NCBI GenBank assembly: GCA_021904315.1
Contig: CM038925.1
Span: forward strand, 14,386,501 to 14,450,500
DNA from: Sphagnum magellanicum
Lineage: Eukaryota > Streptophyta > Sphagnopsida > Sphagnales > Sphagnaceae
Direction of reading: 5' to 3'
Length of the DNA: 64,000 nucleotides
The notes under the pieces are model-generated. The model was not told the origin of the DNA. It saw only the letters and a program-made list of their open reading frames with translations, and ran no database searches. The position numbers were made by a program, and so were the translations under genes. Shown here one piece after another: positions 33,931 through 46,545 of this stretch. Position 1 is the first letter of the stretch, and every line of letters starts with the position of its first letter.

Positions 33931-35990
33931 ACATTGTGGGCTGAATTTTTTTCCCTCACCCGGGCTGGGTAAAAAGCTTCGAGTTTCTTGTGTCCTCCAA
34001 ACTTACATGGAAATCCAAACTATGGTCTGTTTATTCTGTTTGCCTGGTTATTGATGTATTTTGCAGTACAGGCTATCTTGTACTCGTATATTCTGTCTTA
34101 AATCTTGCGATCAGAGATTGCCAAAATTTAAAGTTTTCTGTTTAGTTTCTGTTTCTGATTGGTTGTAGCAAAAATTTGAATTGGAAAGTTCTTCTCCTTT
34201 GCTTTCTTGGTATGACCTGCAGGTGTGGTTTTAGCATTTCCACATCCTAGATTTTCTGACACCAAGAAAGGACATGGGTAGTGACTGATTCCTGCACTGT
34301 GTAGTGTACACTGTTGCTAGCTTCATGTTGAAATAGATAGATGGGTTTTTTGAGCCCGGAATTGAACTATGTTTGGAAATTTTACTAGTTCCAGATAATT
34401 ACGAAGGTGTTGTAGAAATCCCGTAATTTGCACAAATTTCTGATTTCTGTGCACTAACTTCTATGGTGGCATATTCATGAAGGACAATGATGTTGAGTGC
34501 AAGTATAAGTATGACTTCTACTTTTACAAATTGACATTTCCACATTGATTTTGACTGTTAGATCTATAGCTAGAGCGCCTAATTAAGTTGGGAATTGTCC
34601 ACACAAAATCCAGTCAATGATATGCTGTAATGAAAAATGTGGGGTCACACACTCCCCTCTTCATCAATTCAACATTGATGAAATCCAATTCTATAGGTCT
34701 CCAGGAATCAGATTGCTCCAATCTCACGAGCTCAACAGGTCAATTGTTAGCTTTCTCATTTGTCACAGACCCCAGGTTCCCACACTGAACAATCTTGCTC
34801 CCATAGAAACACAAAAGGGCTAACCCCCTCCACAACAACTCCACTGATCATAAACTCTGATGAGTTCATTAACCTCAAAAACACCACAATACTTAGTGTT
34901 ACCCAGACAAATGATGATTTCCACACAAAAGATTTCTATAGACTACTCTCCACATAATCTGACTCAGGAAGTTTGACAAAGAAAATACTATGCTCCTCAA
35001 CTGGCTTCCCCGTATCACCCCAAACTCTGCAGGAACAAGATACCTCTTCGGAGTTACCAGTAGCAAGGGTACTCTCTCCCTAGCCACAAGACTACTGAAC
35101 ACAATCTGATTACAGAGATGCCTACAAATAACACAATGAAATGCCTTGTAACCACTCTCGAAATCCCTTAAGCTCATCATCATGTCCCTGGTCATCAACC
35201 CCTACTTCTGCTACTAAAACTGCATTCTTCTTAATGAAGTTCATGGTGCAATGAAATTTTCATAGCCTCAATGATGAGAATGCAATTTTTCATAGAGGGC
35301 ATTCCTCCCCAACCAGTAGACATAAGATGTTATCTAAGAGAAACATAGGTAACCCTAGGTAAAACACATGATCAATTGATCAAGGACTTTCAATCAGAAG
35401 AAATGGCAATTTGAACTGCCATTTAGTAAAACACCCGGGTGAAACCAAAAAAAATTGCTCGAAGAAAGTTTTGCGAAAGTTTGCAAAGAGAGTTTGACAT
35501 TTGAGAAGAGAGTTTGCAATGTGTGTGGAGAAAAGTTCATGACATTGGCAAAGAAAGTTTGCAAATTTTTTTGAACTGTGACTTGTGTTTACTGTCCAAT
35601 GTGCTTGAACACGACTTCCGAAGATCATGTCAAATGTTCAGAACAAGACTTTGATCATCAGATATTGAGCTATACTAATAATATACAAACATTTGAAGAG
35701 ATCCCGGTACTACTTGTCCAGAGCTACATAATAATTTGTCTTCAGCAGTAGCAGCAGCAGCAGCAGCACATCTTCATTTTCTTCTCCTGCTGCATAATTT
35801 CTGACTGCAAAAAAACAAACCTAGAGCCAAAAACCTGGATCTCAAAGTCCTAGAGAAAATCAAGTCCTGCTATGGACCTGGTTGGTGTACGTATGATCCT
35901 TGAGAATTGCAGTCTTTCAGTTGGAGATGGAAGATCATGAGATTTAAGTATTAGAAGTCTAAGAGGAGCTGAAGAATAAGGTTGTGGACT

Positions 35991-36025
<35 letters not shown>

Positions 36026-36108
36026 AAGCCAGATATTAGATTGAAGTGCTGATCTAGATCAGAGGAGAAATTTATATTTTGATGGGGAAGATTTAGGATT
36101 CATATTTG
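33931..36108. other. GPX 3' region and intergenic DNA, no further gene seen
   Basis: The first 200-300 bases are the likely GPX 3' UTR. Beyond that, small open frames near 34617-35200 show no similarity that I recognise. A short (CAG)n tract occurs near 35745-35766 and a GA microsatellite at 35992-36022. Confidence 0.5.
35992..36022 (+). repeat. (GA)n microsatellite
   Basis: About 15 uninterrupted AG/GA units, 90 bases downstream of the mannanase stop codon on the other strand, so probably in its 3' UTR. Confidence 0.95.
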
Positions 36109-38735
36109 TCATGTGATTTGTGCCATTCGGTAGGATTGTGATTGCATGATAGCAGCAGTGGAAGGGTTTTGGGAGAGGACGAAGGCGAAGCCATCTTGGG
36201 TGTTGGAGAGGAGAGAAGCTGTGGTGAGTTGCCACACTAGAGCACCGGCGCCCGGACCTTGGTTCATGGCAGAGTTGTAGATGGCATCATACACCAGCGA
36301 CATGAAGTTGTCTCTCTCGCCCTCGTAGAAGCCCGGCGTCCAGCTCGATTTGCCGAACTCCGAGAACAGCACCGGCTTCTGTAAGTAGCCCGTGTCCTGG
36401 ATGTGGGCAGTCACCCAATTCTGCATAAAGGCCAGCATCTCCGGCTCCGAGAGCTGCGGCATCCTGCAGCAACATCCACAGACAAGATCACACACAGATT
36501 ATCATAAGGAGCTCTTGTAATATATACGATTCCCTAGAAGTGGGATACTTTTTTTCTAACTGTACTTTCCAAGAATAGACTAAAAAGTTCGCAAGTAACA
36601 GGGATCTGTGCAAAACAGGAATAAATGTTGAGCTCAAGAATCATCATCATGTGCACACAGTTTAAGAATCTGACTGAATATTCTTACCATAGATCCGGAT
36701 ATGAATGAACGGTTGTGAAGTCGATGGCCCAGACTTGGTTGTTGCGAATGAAGTCGGTGCCCAGCTGTGTGAAGTAGGAGTCCGGGTTCACAGTTGCTCT
36801 GCTGAATGTTTGAGAGCCATAGAAGCCCTCCAGACCCACTTCCAGCAAATGGTTGGAATCCAAGCTCTTCACATACGAGGCCATGTCCAGAATCCATGTC
36901 TAGTGCACAAAGTAGACAGATCAAGTCGACAATAATAATATCAGTCTTATAAGAAACGACGACAATGATCTGAAAAACATGGATCAGCAACGCAGTATGT
37001 ATGCTGCCATTATTTTAACTATCTAACACAACAAACAGCAGAAGAATATTACTAGGCATTATTGAGCTGCACAATCACAGCTAGTCATGTGCAGCAGCAC
37101 ATTGAGCAAAAAACCCCACAAAGGATGATATTCTCATGCATACTTGTAGGATGTTTCCCGTGGGATCTGAAATACAGCGCGGCTCGTTGATGAGCTCCCA
37201 TGCAAAGATGGCAGGCTCGTTCCTGTACGCGACGCCTGTCACGGTGTTGACTCTCGTCAGAACTGTCTGCAAGAAGAAAGAACGTCACAAAAACCACAAC
37301 AGATCATGAGCAGCTCGACTTTGAAATCAACAATCTTAGGAAGAAGAAGAAGAAGAAGCTCTGCGACCCAAAGCTTGCAATTAAATGCAAATTTTGTACC
37401 CTGTCAAGAAGCTCTACAAATCTCAATGCATTGCATTGCTGAAAAGAAGGAAGCTAGATAGATAGATAGATAGATAGATAGATTTTGTGAAGATTTTAAA
37501 TTCTTTTGTTGGGTGCTTCCAGGCTAACATGAGTCACATTCGAATACTTAGACCTGTGTAGTGGAGATTGATTACTCTTATTGTTGTGTCTCATATTCTT
37601 AGTGGAGATGCACTCTGACAAGGGGATGATGAAAAACCAAATATTGATTATATTTGAGCTTCCCTTTTGTGTTTTGTTTTCATAGTGGAGATGGACTCAG
37701 CTAGCAAGATGAAAAAAATAAAATAAAAATTGCAAGCACAAACTTGTCCTTGAGAAATACAATTTTTTGGACATTAAAACATGAAAACCAAAACATTGGT
37801 TACACTTGCTGGGATTCTGGCTTTTAGTGGGGATGCAACTTTGTCAAGAAAGAAAGAAAGAAAGAAAGAAAGAACGATTGCAAACTTCACAGACGTGATT
37901 CCGACATGACCAGCTTGAGGGAGCAGTTGAGGAGGAGTAGTACCTTGACCATGTTCTGGTACCAAGAAATGATGGTGGGATCTGTGTAGAAGGCGTCTTC
38001 GTTGGGGAGATTGGCACCAGTTTGGTACTGTCGAGCCCATTGCACATACTGCTGCTTTCCTCCGAAGCTCGGATTGTTGTTCACAAGGCTGAGAATCAGA
38101 CGGATTCCTAGTCTCTTGGCTTCCGAGATTGCGAAATCCAGTCCCTGGAACACATTCTCGTTGAAGACGCCGGGTGAGGTTTGAAGCGCGTTGTAGTCGT
38201 TGCCATCGTTGAAAGCCCATGTGCGAACCACGTTGAGTCCCACCCCCGCTGCTTGCTGCAACACGTCCGTGACTGCGTATTTGGTGTAAGGATTGGCGCC
38301 GTATACCATGAGCCAGTAGATGTTGGCTCCGTTCACATACATGGGTTGCCCGTTCAACGCGAACTGTTTTCCGCGTGTCTGCACGAAGCTGTAGCTTGCG
38401 GAGATGGCCTCAGATCCTGTCGTTGCATACAACTGATCACTAGCAGTTGCTGCAGCTCCTGTCGTCGTTGCGTAACTCTTGCCGGAAAACGGATCCAGCT
38501 GCTGCTGCTGTGCTCTGCATGCCCGCCATTGCGTACTCGACGCCGTTATGAGTAGCATGAAGACTAGAGCAAACTGCTGTCGAAGAGTCCCAAAAGTACT
38601 GACCATGCGGCTTCTTCTTCTTCGCATCATCGGTAGTGGTACTTGATCTCTGCAGCTTGATCTGAAGCTCGTCGGTAGTACAGCTTGCAGCTGGTTTATG
38701 ATCTTCCTCATCTCGGAGATTTGTTGCAAACCCAT
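36109..38735 (-). CDS. MAN: Mannan endo-1,4-beta-mannosidase (GH5), secreted, four exons
   Basis: Hydrolyses internal beta-1,4 bonds of cell-wall mannans in the apoplast. Minus-strand exons: 38735-37944, 37266-37144, 36899-36688, 36463-36109; introns GT-AG, phases 0, 0, 2. It gives up to 493 residues. A hydrophobic core ([11 protein letters not shown], residues 55-65) followed by ACRA at 72-75 is a signal peptide. Starting at Met44 (38606) would give a standard 32-residue signal, so the first ATG may not be the one used. The mature enzyme shows [38 protein letters not shown] (acid/base Glu292), GLEGFYG, VHSYPD and VLFSEFGKS (nucleophile Glu411). Both catalytic glutamates are intact and length fits plant GH5_7 enzymes. 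The introns carry GATA and GAAA microsatellites. Confidence 0.94.
37455..37482 (+). repeat. (GATA)n microsatellite in mannanase intron 1
   Basis: About seven GATA units, inside the intron between exons 1 and 2 of the mannanase gene. Confidence 0.95.
37847..37874 (+). repeat. (GAAA)n microsatellite in mannanase intron 1
   Basis: Seven AGAA/GAAA units lie 70 bases inside the intron from the exon 1 donor; on the gene's strand they form a TTTC-rich tract. Confidence 0.95.
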
Positions 38736-40899
38736 ATTGATTGATCAAAGCAACTGTCCTGATTTCGAAAGTCTTTGAATCGGCCTTTCGAGAGTGATTC
38801 TCAATTCCTTAGATTAGAAGCTGCTGGATTGTTCAAGATTTCTATATTCTTCATGCGGGATCAGCAGCTAGCTGCTCAGGGCCGGGGAAATTTTGGGTCT
38901 TGATGACTACCAGCTAGCTAGCTAGGTACTTCTTCGCACAGCTGCCTGCTTCATCTCGACATTTGTCCAAATGTCTTGCTAAACTTTGTGTAGTATAAGA
39001 CTAGAGAAACTACCAAGAGCTAGTGCGACCGCGGGGTTCAACAATCTTGTGCAATTCACACCTAAAAGCTGCAGTAGTCAGCTGAACACATTAGCTAGCT
39101 TAATGACCAACTATAAAAATCAGCTCGTATTGCTAGAATCTTGAACTTAATCCTTGAAGCAGCAAGCAGCGATTGCAACGACGAAGATTAAAAGCACATC
39201 ATGATGAGCTTTCTCACTACCCGCAGAGCTCGCACGAACAACGACTGATGATCCGGGGATCAAATTAGCACTCGCAGCTGCTCTAGAGCTGCAGGGACAA
39301 CAAACAACAATACTCAAAAACTATAGATGGTAATTGCATCAGATCTTTCTTTGTTGCACAGCTCTAGTAATGATAAGCTCTAGATGTTCGACAACAACTC
39401 GGCAGTCGATCGACTGTATGAAGACAATATGTGACGAATGCGACAGGTAGGTAGCTAGCAAGTGTGCATCCGATCGACTGATGGATTTTGAAGGCCATGA
39501 GTGCAAGTATATATAACTCCGAGATTCGGGGTGGGTACTAGCTCTACGCAGTGAATTTCTTTCACAGGTGGTGGGAATCGGAGATGGGATCCAGTTCTAA
39601 AAACAAGGATCTGAGGATCCTCCTGCCTGCCTGCCTGCCTGCACGGTTCCTGACTGCATCAAAGATCAACTTGATTAGGATTATGTCAACTGCTGCAGCT
39701 GATTAGCAAACTTGGCAGGAAGTTATGAATAGTAATGGATTATGAAGGAGAGCCTGTTGATCATCCGCCTCCTGCACAGCAATCTTGCTGCACGCAATCC
39801 CTGTGGGACCATTGATCAAGGAAAGCTTGAATTTCCAGTATGCAAAACATTCATGAAATGGTTTGCTTGACAATGAGAAAATACAACTTAGATCCCCTTA
39901 ATATTTCACAATGGGAAAAAATTGGAATAAAACATTGAAATATAATCGGTCCCACAATTCCCTTGGAGAGGAGATTTCCCTGTGATATTATATAAGCCTT
40001 TCCCGGGATGATTAGCTGCCGTGATCCTCAAGCTCTCTCTCTCTCTCGCATCATTGATCAGCAGCTGATGCAAGAGGATTCCAAATCTTAGAGAAATTAT
40101 GGTATCTAGACCAGACTTCCTCGTGCAGCAGCATTTCAATGATGAATATGCATTCATTCATTCATCGCGACCAGCTGCTGCTGAAATCTAAACTTTCAAA
40201 TCGTGCCCGCATGAAATTCCAAGCTCGAAATCATGTTCCACACAAAAGAATCAATTGGGTTCAATTTTTTTTTTTTTTTTGGGTTTGTTTCTTCTTTTTC
40301 GTCGTCGCAGCTGCCCACCTGCATCCATCTCCAACTGGAAAAATCCGTAGGCCTTAATATAATTCCGAACTCCAGAATAAGACTTATTCCGAATGATTTC
40401 GGATCTTGTTAATTATTCTGAGTCTTGAAATTACTTATGCACCTGCTGATGATTCCACAGTTCACAAACCTTCAGGAGCTAGCTGCCTATAATTCAACCA
40501 AAGAGCAGTCAGATCAAATTAGAGACGGAGATTAGGATCCATTTTCAGGCTCCTCCGGCCTGAAACACGAGCCTGCAGATTGTCTGACAGAAAAAAATTA
40601 CTCTGACAGTTGATCGGCGCAGCTTTTTTTTTTTTTTTTTTTAATTTTCTTTTTTGTGGGACCGACAGTAGGTAGAGTAGGGAAAGGAAAAAAAGCAGAA
40701 GAAAGAAGAAGATGAAACACATGTTGCAGCACGGTCCGCTTCTGCTGCAGCTGCATCGGGAAGCTAGCTATGGCTAGCCATAGCTCTCTTGCTTTAAGAG
40801 AAATCAGCAGCGCTTGATGCGGAAAACAAACCGCAATTAGCGCAAACAAAATTCAAACCAAAGCCCACTTTGTTGTTGGGTACGTAAATCCAGCAGCAG
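38736..40899 (-). promoter_or_regulatory. Mannanase upstream region, motif-rich, no other gene seen
   Basis: This 2 kb is less AT-rich than the flanking intergenic DNA and dense in CAGCTGC, AGCTAGC and GATCGA words. A TATATATA at 39508-39515, read on the minus strand, is a candidate TATA box about 0.8 kb upstream of the first ATG. A (CCTG)n tract lies at 39622-39643, a CT run at 40035-40047 and poly-T tracts at 40266-40281 and 40624-40642. No coding sequence was recognised. Confidence 0.4.
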
Positions 40900-41116
40900 A
40901 GGATTGGTTAATAGCTCATGTCGCACACGAGGAAGACGATCCGTGCGTCAGGTACATGCTTCGCAAGTTTTGCTTCCCCTCCTCCCCTACCGCCCCTCCA
41001 CCGCTTTCCTGTGGAAGACCACGCCATTCAAGAGCGCCGCGGCGCGGCTCGGCGAGCAAGAATTGAAGCGCGAACCCGTCCACCGCCTGCGGCTCCGTGA
41101 TCTCGGGAATTATTAA
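40900..41116 (+). other. GC- and CpG-rich island of unknown origin
   Basis: This 200 bp stretch contains GAGCGCCGCGGCGCGGCTC (41031-41049) and many CpGs, in sharp contrast to the AT-rich DNA on both sides. Open frames of 60-70 codons cross it in two phases (from 40904 and 40918), but neither resembles a protein that I know. It could be a captured exon, an old first exon or a CpG-rich regulatory patch. It ends abruptly in a T-run at 41114. Confidence 0.5.
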
Positions 41117-41339
41117 ATTTTTTTTTACTGTTTTCGAAATTTACCGCTACTCGGAAATTTGGAATTTACCCCAGTGATCACGCCTGGTAAAAAAGTTACC
41201 TACCTACCTCCTTTACCGGATTTGACTTTTCACAACAGGTAATTATTATTATTACCCGTCAAAGATCCGCTTTTTATCCTTGACTTTTTTTTAAACCAGT
41301 GTTGGGTGGGTGGTTTAGTTAGCGTTGCCCCTTTAGTTA

Positions 41340-41640
41340 GTGGTTTCAATTAGTAAAAAACCAAACTGGAACCGGATTCAAAACCGGATCCAGTTCTAGA
41401 ACCGGAACCAGAACTGAATTTCATTTATTTAAAAAATTGGGGAAAAAATCTGGAACCAGGGGTTAACCAGAGGTTAACTATTGGTTTCAGAGCAGGTTAC
41501 CTGGGACCTAAACTGAAACCAGGTCTAATTGCCAGAACTGAAATCAAAAATCAGAACTGGAATTTCCTTTTTCCAGAACCAGTCCAGAACTGGACCCAGG
41601 GTTCCAATGTTTTGTGGAACTGGTCCCAATAAATGTTCAG
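41340..41640 (+). repeat. Degenerate GAACCGGAACCAGAACTG repeat tract
   Basis: Many out-of-register copies of short words such as AACCGG, GGAACCAG, AGAACTG and GGTTAACCAG. It is a decayed short-period minisatellite. Confidence 0.6.
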
Positions 41641-44600
41641 ACATACTACTCTTACCCCCCATCCCATATTGAACTTGAATGGGCATGTTTACTCTGATGA
41701 TGTTCACATTTATTTTTTATTTTTAATTGTTTATGTTCCATATTTTTGTTTTAAATGAAGTTCAAGTTCCTTTATGATGTTTCTTTGCCATGAAGTTGTG
41801 ATTTTTTATTTTTTATTTTTGTGAATTAAAAAAAAACCATGTATAATGTTATGATGAGTTATGAACATCACTAATTGTTTAATGGTTTTTATCTCAAATT
41901 CTTTGTCCCAAGTTCCACTCCACTCTTTCTTTGACATGGATTCATTGAGCAAAAGGATTCAACTTCATAGTGATGATGACATATCATTCTTTGGGAATGT
42001 TGTAACTTGCATATATCCTTGTTTGTAGTGATGAACTATTCTAAAATTAAAAGGCCCCTTTCAAAACTTTAGGCAATAAAAGGCATGGAACCTTGGATAT
42101 ACCGTCCATCACAAGTTTTGACGATACAAAAGGGTAACTTAATGCAATAAAATATCACATTAGTTATGCAATTTTTTTACCCAATTGATATCCTAAGCTA
42201 ATTTTATGAATAAATGAATAAAATGAATATTGAATTTACCTAAGAGACAACATGAAGCCCATAGAGATAGGTGAGAATGAAATTGTTCTTGCTAACTTTT
42301 CACATACTTTGGAATTATTTCAAAAAATTTGTTCATCATTTTTCCTTCACAACAAAACAAACCAAAATTCAACGTGTCCAAAATCGACCCATTCATTGGC
42401 GCTCCAATCATGATATCGAATGGATTTTGTGGAGACACTTAAATGAAAAAGAGCATAGAGACGTGTGATCAAAGGCCGAAATGGCACCTTCATTATTTGT
42501 CTCGTCTTTACAATGCCCATCATTTGGTGGGCATTTGTTGCACCCACTATGCTTGCAGATTTGGAACTCCATCTCACTTGGAGTGATGGATGATTGGTTT
42601 GGACCATTGCCAATTTTTATGTGCTTGCAATGCTAGTCTTCACCACCCACCATTTTAAAATTTTTTTTATGGTAATTATGGCACCCAAAAAAAATAAAAT
42701 ACAAACATTTTTTAGTGTGAAAAAGCAGAGTAACATGACCTCCAAATACACTACAAAAATTGGAGCATGTCTTTATGAATAACAATGAGACAAAGTTTGA
42801 TGAGAAATGCAGAGAGTGTCATCACCCAAAGGTCACAACTCTTTCGTTTCCTTAAAAATTCTTCAAAAAACATAAGACAAATTCCTTTTCTGACAACCAA
42901 CTTCTTTTTATTACATATTCAAAGGATTGAAGGTTTTTTCATGTGCATTTTATCAGCTCAACCCTATTTCCCCCATTAACTCTTCCACGTAAACAAAAGC
43001 CTACTCAAAATCACTTACAATCTACTCAAAAGCTTCACAACAACAAATAATTTGAAATCCGACAACAACCACAACAACAAACAAAGATGGTCGCCCAAGC
43101 AACCAAAACTAAGAGAGTCAAATTCTCTCTCCCCCCCCCCCCCAAATGACTTATATAAAAAACCCTCTCTATAGTGAAGAAAGGAAAGGTTGGTTACCGA
43201 ATTTTGGAACTCAAGTTGGCTGTTGTTTGCTCTGCCACACCCATTGATTTTGTCTGTTGGCATGTTGGTGGATTCGTTGAGAGAGAGCAACATGCTTGAT
43301 ACCCGGAATTGAGTTTTGTGGTAATGTTTCGAGTTTTTGACCTCCCATGAACTTGTGTGAGCTCAAAGAGTATCTTGAGAAAGAAAGAGGAAAGATTTCT
43401 TCGCCCCTATGCTTTGCTTTTCTAAGAGAAATCAAGAGTAACGTAATTAATTAATTAATTAATTAACTTGGATGAATATGCGTATATGGCTACTATTTCC
43501 TTCAAAATTGGTTGATCATAACAAAAGTGCCCAAAAGCTTTTATTGGTCCCCAAATGAGCTTCTTGCAATCATTTTTCTTATAATGTACATAAAAATGAA
43601 TTGTTGGTGTGTAAAATGCAAATCACTTTGGTCATAAAATATCAATTGGGTAGGCCCATTTTTTCTTTCTTTTCTTCTTAAGTTTCTTCATTGTGTGCGA
43701 AGGAAAATGGTGAACAAGGTGCCATCCAACAAGCTACCCAAGTTTTAATGATGATTATGTATTACTATAAAGCTTTGCATATGGATGATGATGATGATGA
43801 TGAAAGATGAAATCAATGTCAAAAGGAAATTACAATACATAAATAATAAGAGAAAATTTATGAAATAGGTATAACCTTTAAGAAAACCCAAAATAAATGT
43901 TGATACAAAAGTTAACATCATTCAAAATTTCTCCACCTTTACAAATTGCCATATGTATTGATTTTTTGAAAAGGGGGTTTTTAATATAGTTTGGTCATCA
44001 ATGGGCCTCCTTCTTAGGAACTAATTTCTATGGAGTTTTGTATGGAATGAATTCAACAATAATTAATCTCACGAACCAATCATTTGGAATCTCATTGTGT
44101 GATTACTTATTTTTCTTTCCTTGAAAATTGCTTATGTTTGGGGATTAACAAATAAATCTTTCAAGAGACGGTATAATGCTTCTTTTATATGAAATTTATT
44201 CATTTTTTTCCCTTGCTAGAGTTTTAGGTTTAGTTCAAAGAATTTCAGAGTAACAAATTACTTTAACATGGACAATTTTCATGGAATATAGTTTCAAAGT
44301 ATTATTGGAGCCTTGAATAAAGGAATATCACTATTTGTTTCAATTGTGAAATTTTTAAATGATAAATTCAATCTCATTAACACATGAATGTGGAATAAAT
44401 CAATTTTGCAATACAAAGATTAATGTAATATTGAAAAAAAATAAAATCTTAAATTTGTTGAATCATCATCCCTATATATATCCAACAACACGTGCCATGG
44501 ATATGAGCTCATCACATACATGACATCACCTTGACCATGTCACCCTGTGTTTAGGCACTAGTTTTGACCTTCAAGTCCCCTGTTTCATCCCCAAAATTGC

Positions 44601-45085
44601 AATGGAACCAGAAAATGTCTCTAGGAGTTTCTGACTTCCCACCCCTTCTTTTTCTTCTTCCAGGATTTCAACAGAGATTTTCATCTCTCTCCTTTTCTTC
44701 TGACAATTGGACATAGTTCCAGAAACATGTTTGTGGGGTGGGGGTGGGGACTTGGTACCAACTTGTGTTGAGTAGTTACAGAGACCCTTTTTTAGACAAG
44801 AGCTGCAGAGAGATCTGGTTCTTTTTGTGAAGCTTTTTTGCATATGTAAGGTTGTTGTAAGCAATAAAATTCTTTTTGTTTTTCTTACTTAGTTTGCAAG
44901 TGTGATTGATTGATTCCAAAATTCCATTATGGATAGTAGTACCTATTTTCTTGTGCAAATGGTGTTTTTTTTCTTCTTCTTTTATTCCCAACAGATGGTT
45001 TGGTTATGTGTACCAGTTCTAAAAGTTCTGGAAAGCACGAAACAAACACCTGAATTTCCCCCTCACTCCATCCCCCCCAACATGT
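41641..45085. other. AT-rich intergenic DNA, no gene seen
   Basis: No protein similarity recognised on either strand. It contains an (AATT)n tract at 43444-43465, a (GAT)n tract at 43782-43803 and a C-run at 43131-43142. Confidence 0.5.
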
Positions 45086-45116
45086 AAACCCTAAAACCCT
45101 AAACCCTAACCCTAAC
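45086..45116 (-). repeat. Telomere-type (CCCTAAA) repeat, about four units
   Basis: AAACCCTAAAACCCTAAA followed by CCCTAACCCTAAC, a short imperfect interstitial telomeric run. Confidence 0.85.
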
Positions 45117-45407
45117 TCCTCATTCAGAAACCCTAGTTTGTACCTCTTTCTGTTCCCACTTGATAAAGCACTTGGAGAAATCTCCTAGTGTATTTGTAGG
45201 GCACCTTATCCCCATGAATAACCCTAATAACCCTAAATGCTCATTTGGTTGGGTTACTTTCTCCCTTCACATGCAAAAAATTATTACCCATTTGTGGGTG
45301 GGCCCAGCATACTTTTATGCAGCCAGAGTGAACCAAAATCCCATCAATCCACCATGAAGGATGGATGATAAGTGGTGAGAATTCAGTTTTCTGTTGGGTT
45401 CCAATTC

Positions 45408-45434
45408 CTTAGCTAACCATGGTGGTTAGTTAAG
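45408..45434 (+). repeat. Small inverted repeat 1 (12 bp arms, 3 base loop)
   Basis: Arms CTTAGCTAACCA and TGGTTAGTTAAG pair at 11 of 12 positions. It lies 17 bases from a second, longer hairpin. Confidence 0.7.
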
Positions 45435-45451
45435 AGGTTGCTCTTTTTGCT

Positions 45452-45495
45452 ACCTACCTACTAACAACTGGCAAGCAAGTTGTTAGGAGGTAGGT
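45452..45495 (+). repeat. Inverted repeat 2 (18 bp arms, 8 base loop)
   Basis: Arms at 45452-45469 and 45478-45495 pair at 17 of 18 positions around the loop GGCAAGCA. A pyrimidine run precedes it and an A-run follows. Confidence 0.8.
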
Positions 45496-46311
45496 GGTAA
45501 AAAAAACAGCCCTCATGTATGTGTAAACCATCTACTTACCTAGTAGTGACCTATTTTTCCTACCTATCTACCTATACATAGCACCTAGTTCTTACAGAAT
45601 GGGTTAGCAGGGTGAAAACCAGATATTAACTCAGTTGAGATTCATCCAAAACTGAGTCATGGTGGGCATCATCCAGTGGATGGTGCATTGGTGAGTGCTA
45701 GTTCACTTTTTGCTATAATAATTTTTGTGTTTGCAATTTGAGAAGAGAGAGAGAGAAGACCTACTATTTTTTAAACCCCAGAAGAGGGCTTTCACTTTAT
45801 TAGGTGTATAATTATATATATATATTATGATGGGGTCATCACAAAAAGAACTTTTAAGAAAATTATTGGGTTCATTGGAACATACCCAAAATAGAATTCA
45901 TTATTATCATATGGAAAACATTGGAGTCTGGAGAATGTTGTTGCAGAGTTTTATAGATTAATAAATTATGCACAAACTTTCTTGTGTGTTTGAACATTTG
46001 TTTTGTGTCAGAGTAGGCAGTACTCCATTTAAGCTTCCAGGGAGCAGCAAGTAGGTACTTCTCCCTGCACACCTGCAGCAGGCTCATGTCTTATCAAGCT
46101 TCTTGTGTGTTTCTTAGGGGAACTTGCTTGACCTGCCAGCTTCAAATCTGCCTGGACAAAGGGAAGCAGTGAATAGCATCAGGTCAGGAAATCCAAGTAC
46201 TTTGCAGAGACTTGTATTGTCCACATTTCATGGAAAGTTTGTTGACATAGCATTCATTTATTGGCTTTGAGTAGTGCATCTACTTCTAGTAGTAGCTTAG
46301 TTGTTTGTTAA
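45496..46311. other. Intergenic DNA, no gene seen
   Basis: Contains CTACCTA words near 45530-45580 and a TA microsatellite at 45813-45828. No coding sequence was recognised. Confidence 0.5.
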
Positions 46312-46545
46312 CTAGTTTGAACCCCATGCCTAACGCACAGGTGTGTGTGTATTTGACGGTACATATTACAAAATTACAATTACAAACTACATTTTCAAAA
46401 CCTCTTTACATATGACATTCCGCATGTATCCATAGGGACCCTGGCTGCTGAAAATCTTGATGTTTGCACTGCTTGTGACCCGTGAGATAGCAACATACAG
46501 CTGACCATGGGAATAGACCGGAGACAGCAAATATACCCAATGTTG
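46312..46545 (-). mobile_element. Helitron C: helicase C-terminus and 3' end
   Basis: On the minus strand, 46530-46381 encodes PVYSHGQLYVAISRVTSSAN, then KIFSSQGPYGYMRNVICKEV, ending in a stop. This is the C-terminal end of the Pif1-family helicase of Helitron transposases. About 70 bases later comes a terminus like those of Helitrons H1, A and B: a decayed palindrome (GTGCGTTAGGCAT), GGGGTTCAAA, and CTAG at 46315-46312, followed by T. The upstream part of the helicase and the Rep domain are not visible within the next few hundred bases, so the 5' portion is deleted or replaced. Confidence 0.8.

Noticed and set aside
38002..38555. Plus-strand frames of 60-124 codons
   Set aside because: Antisense to mannanase exon 1.
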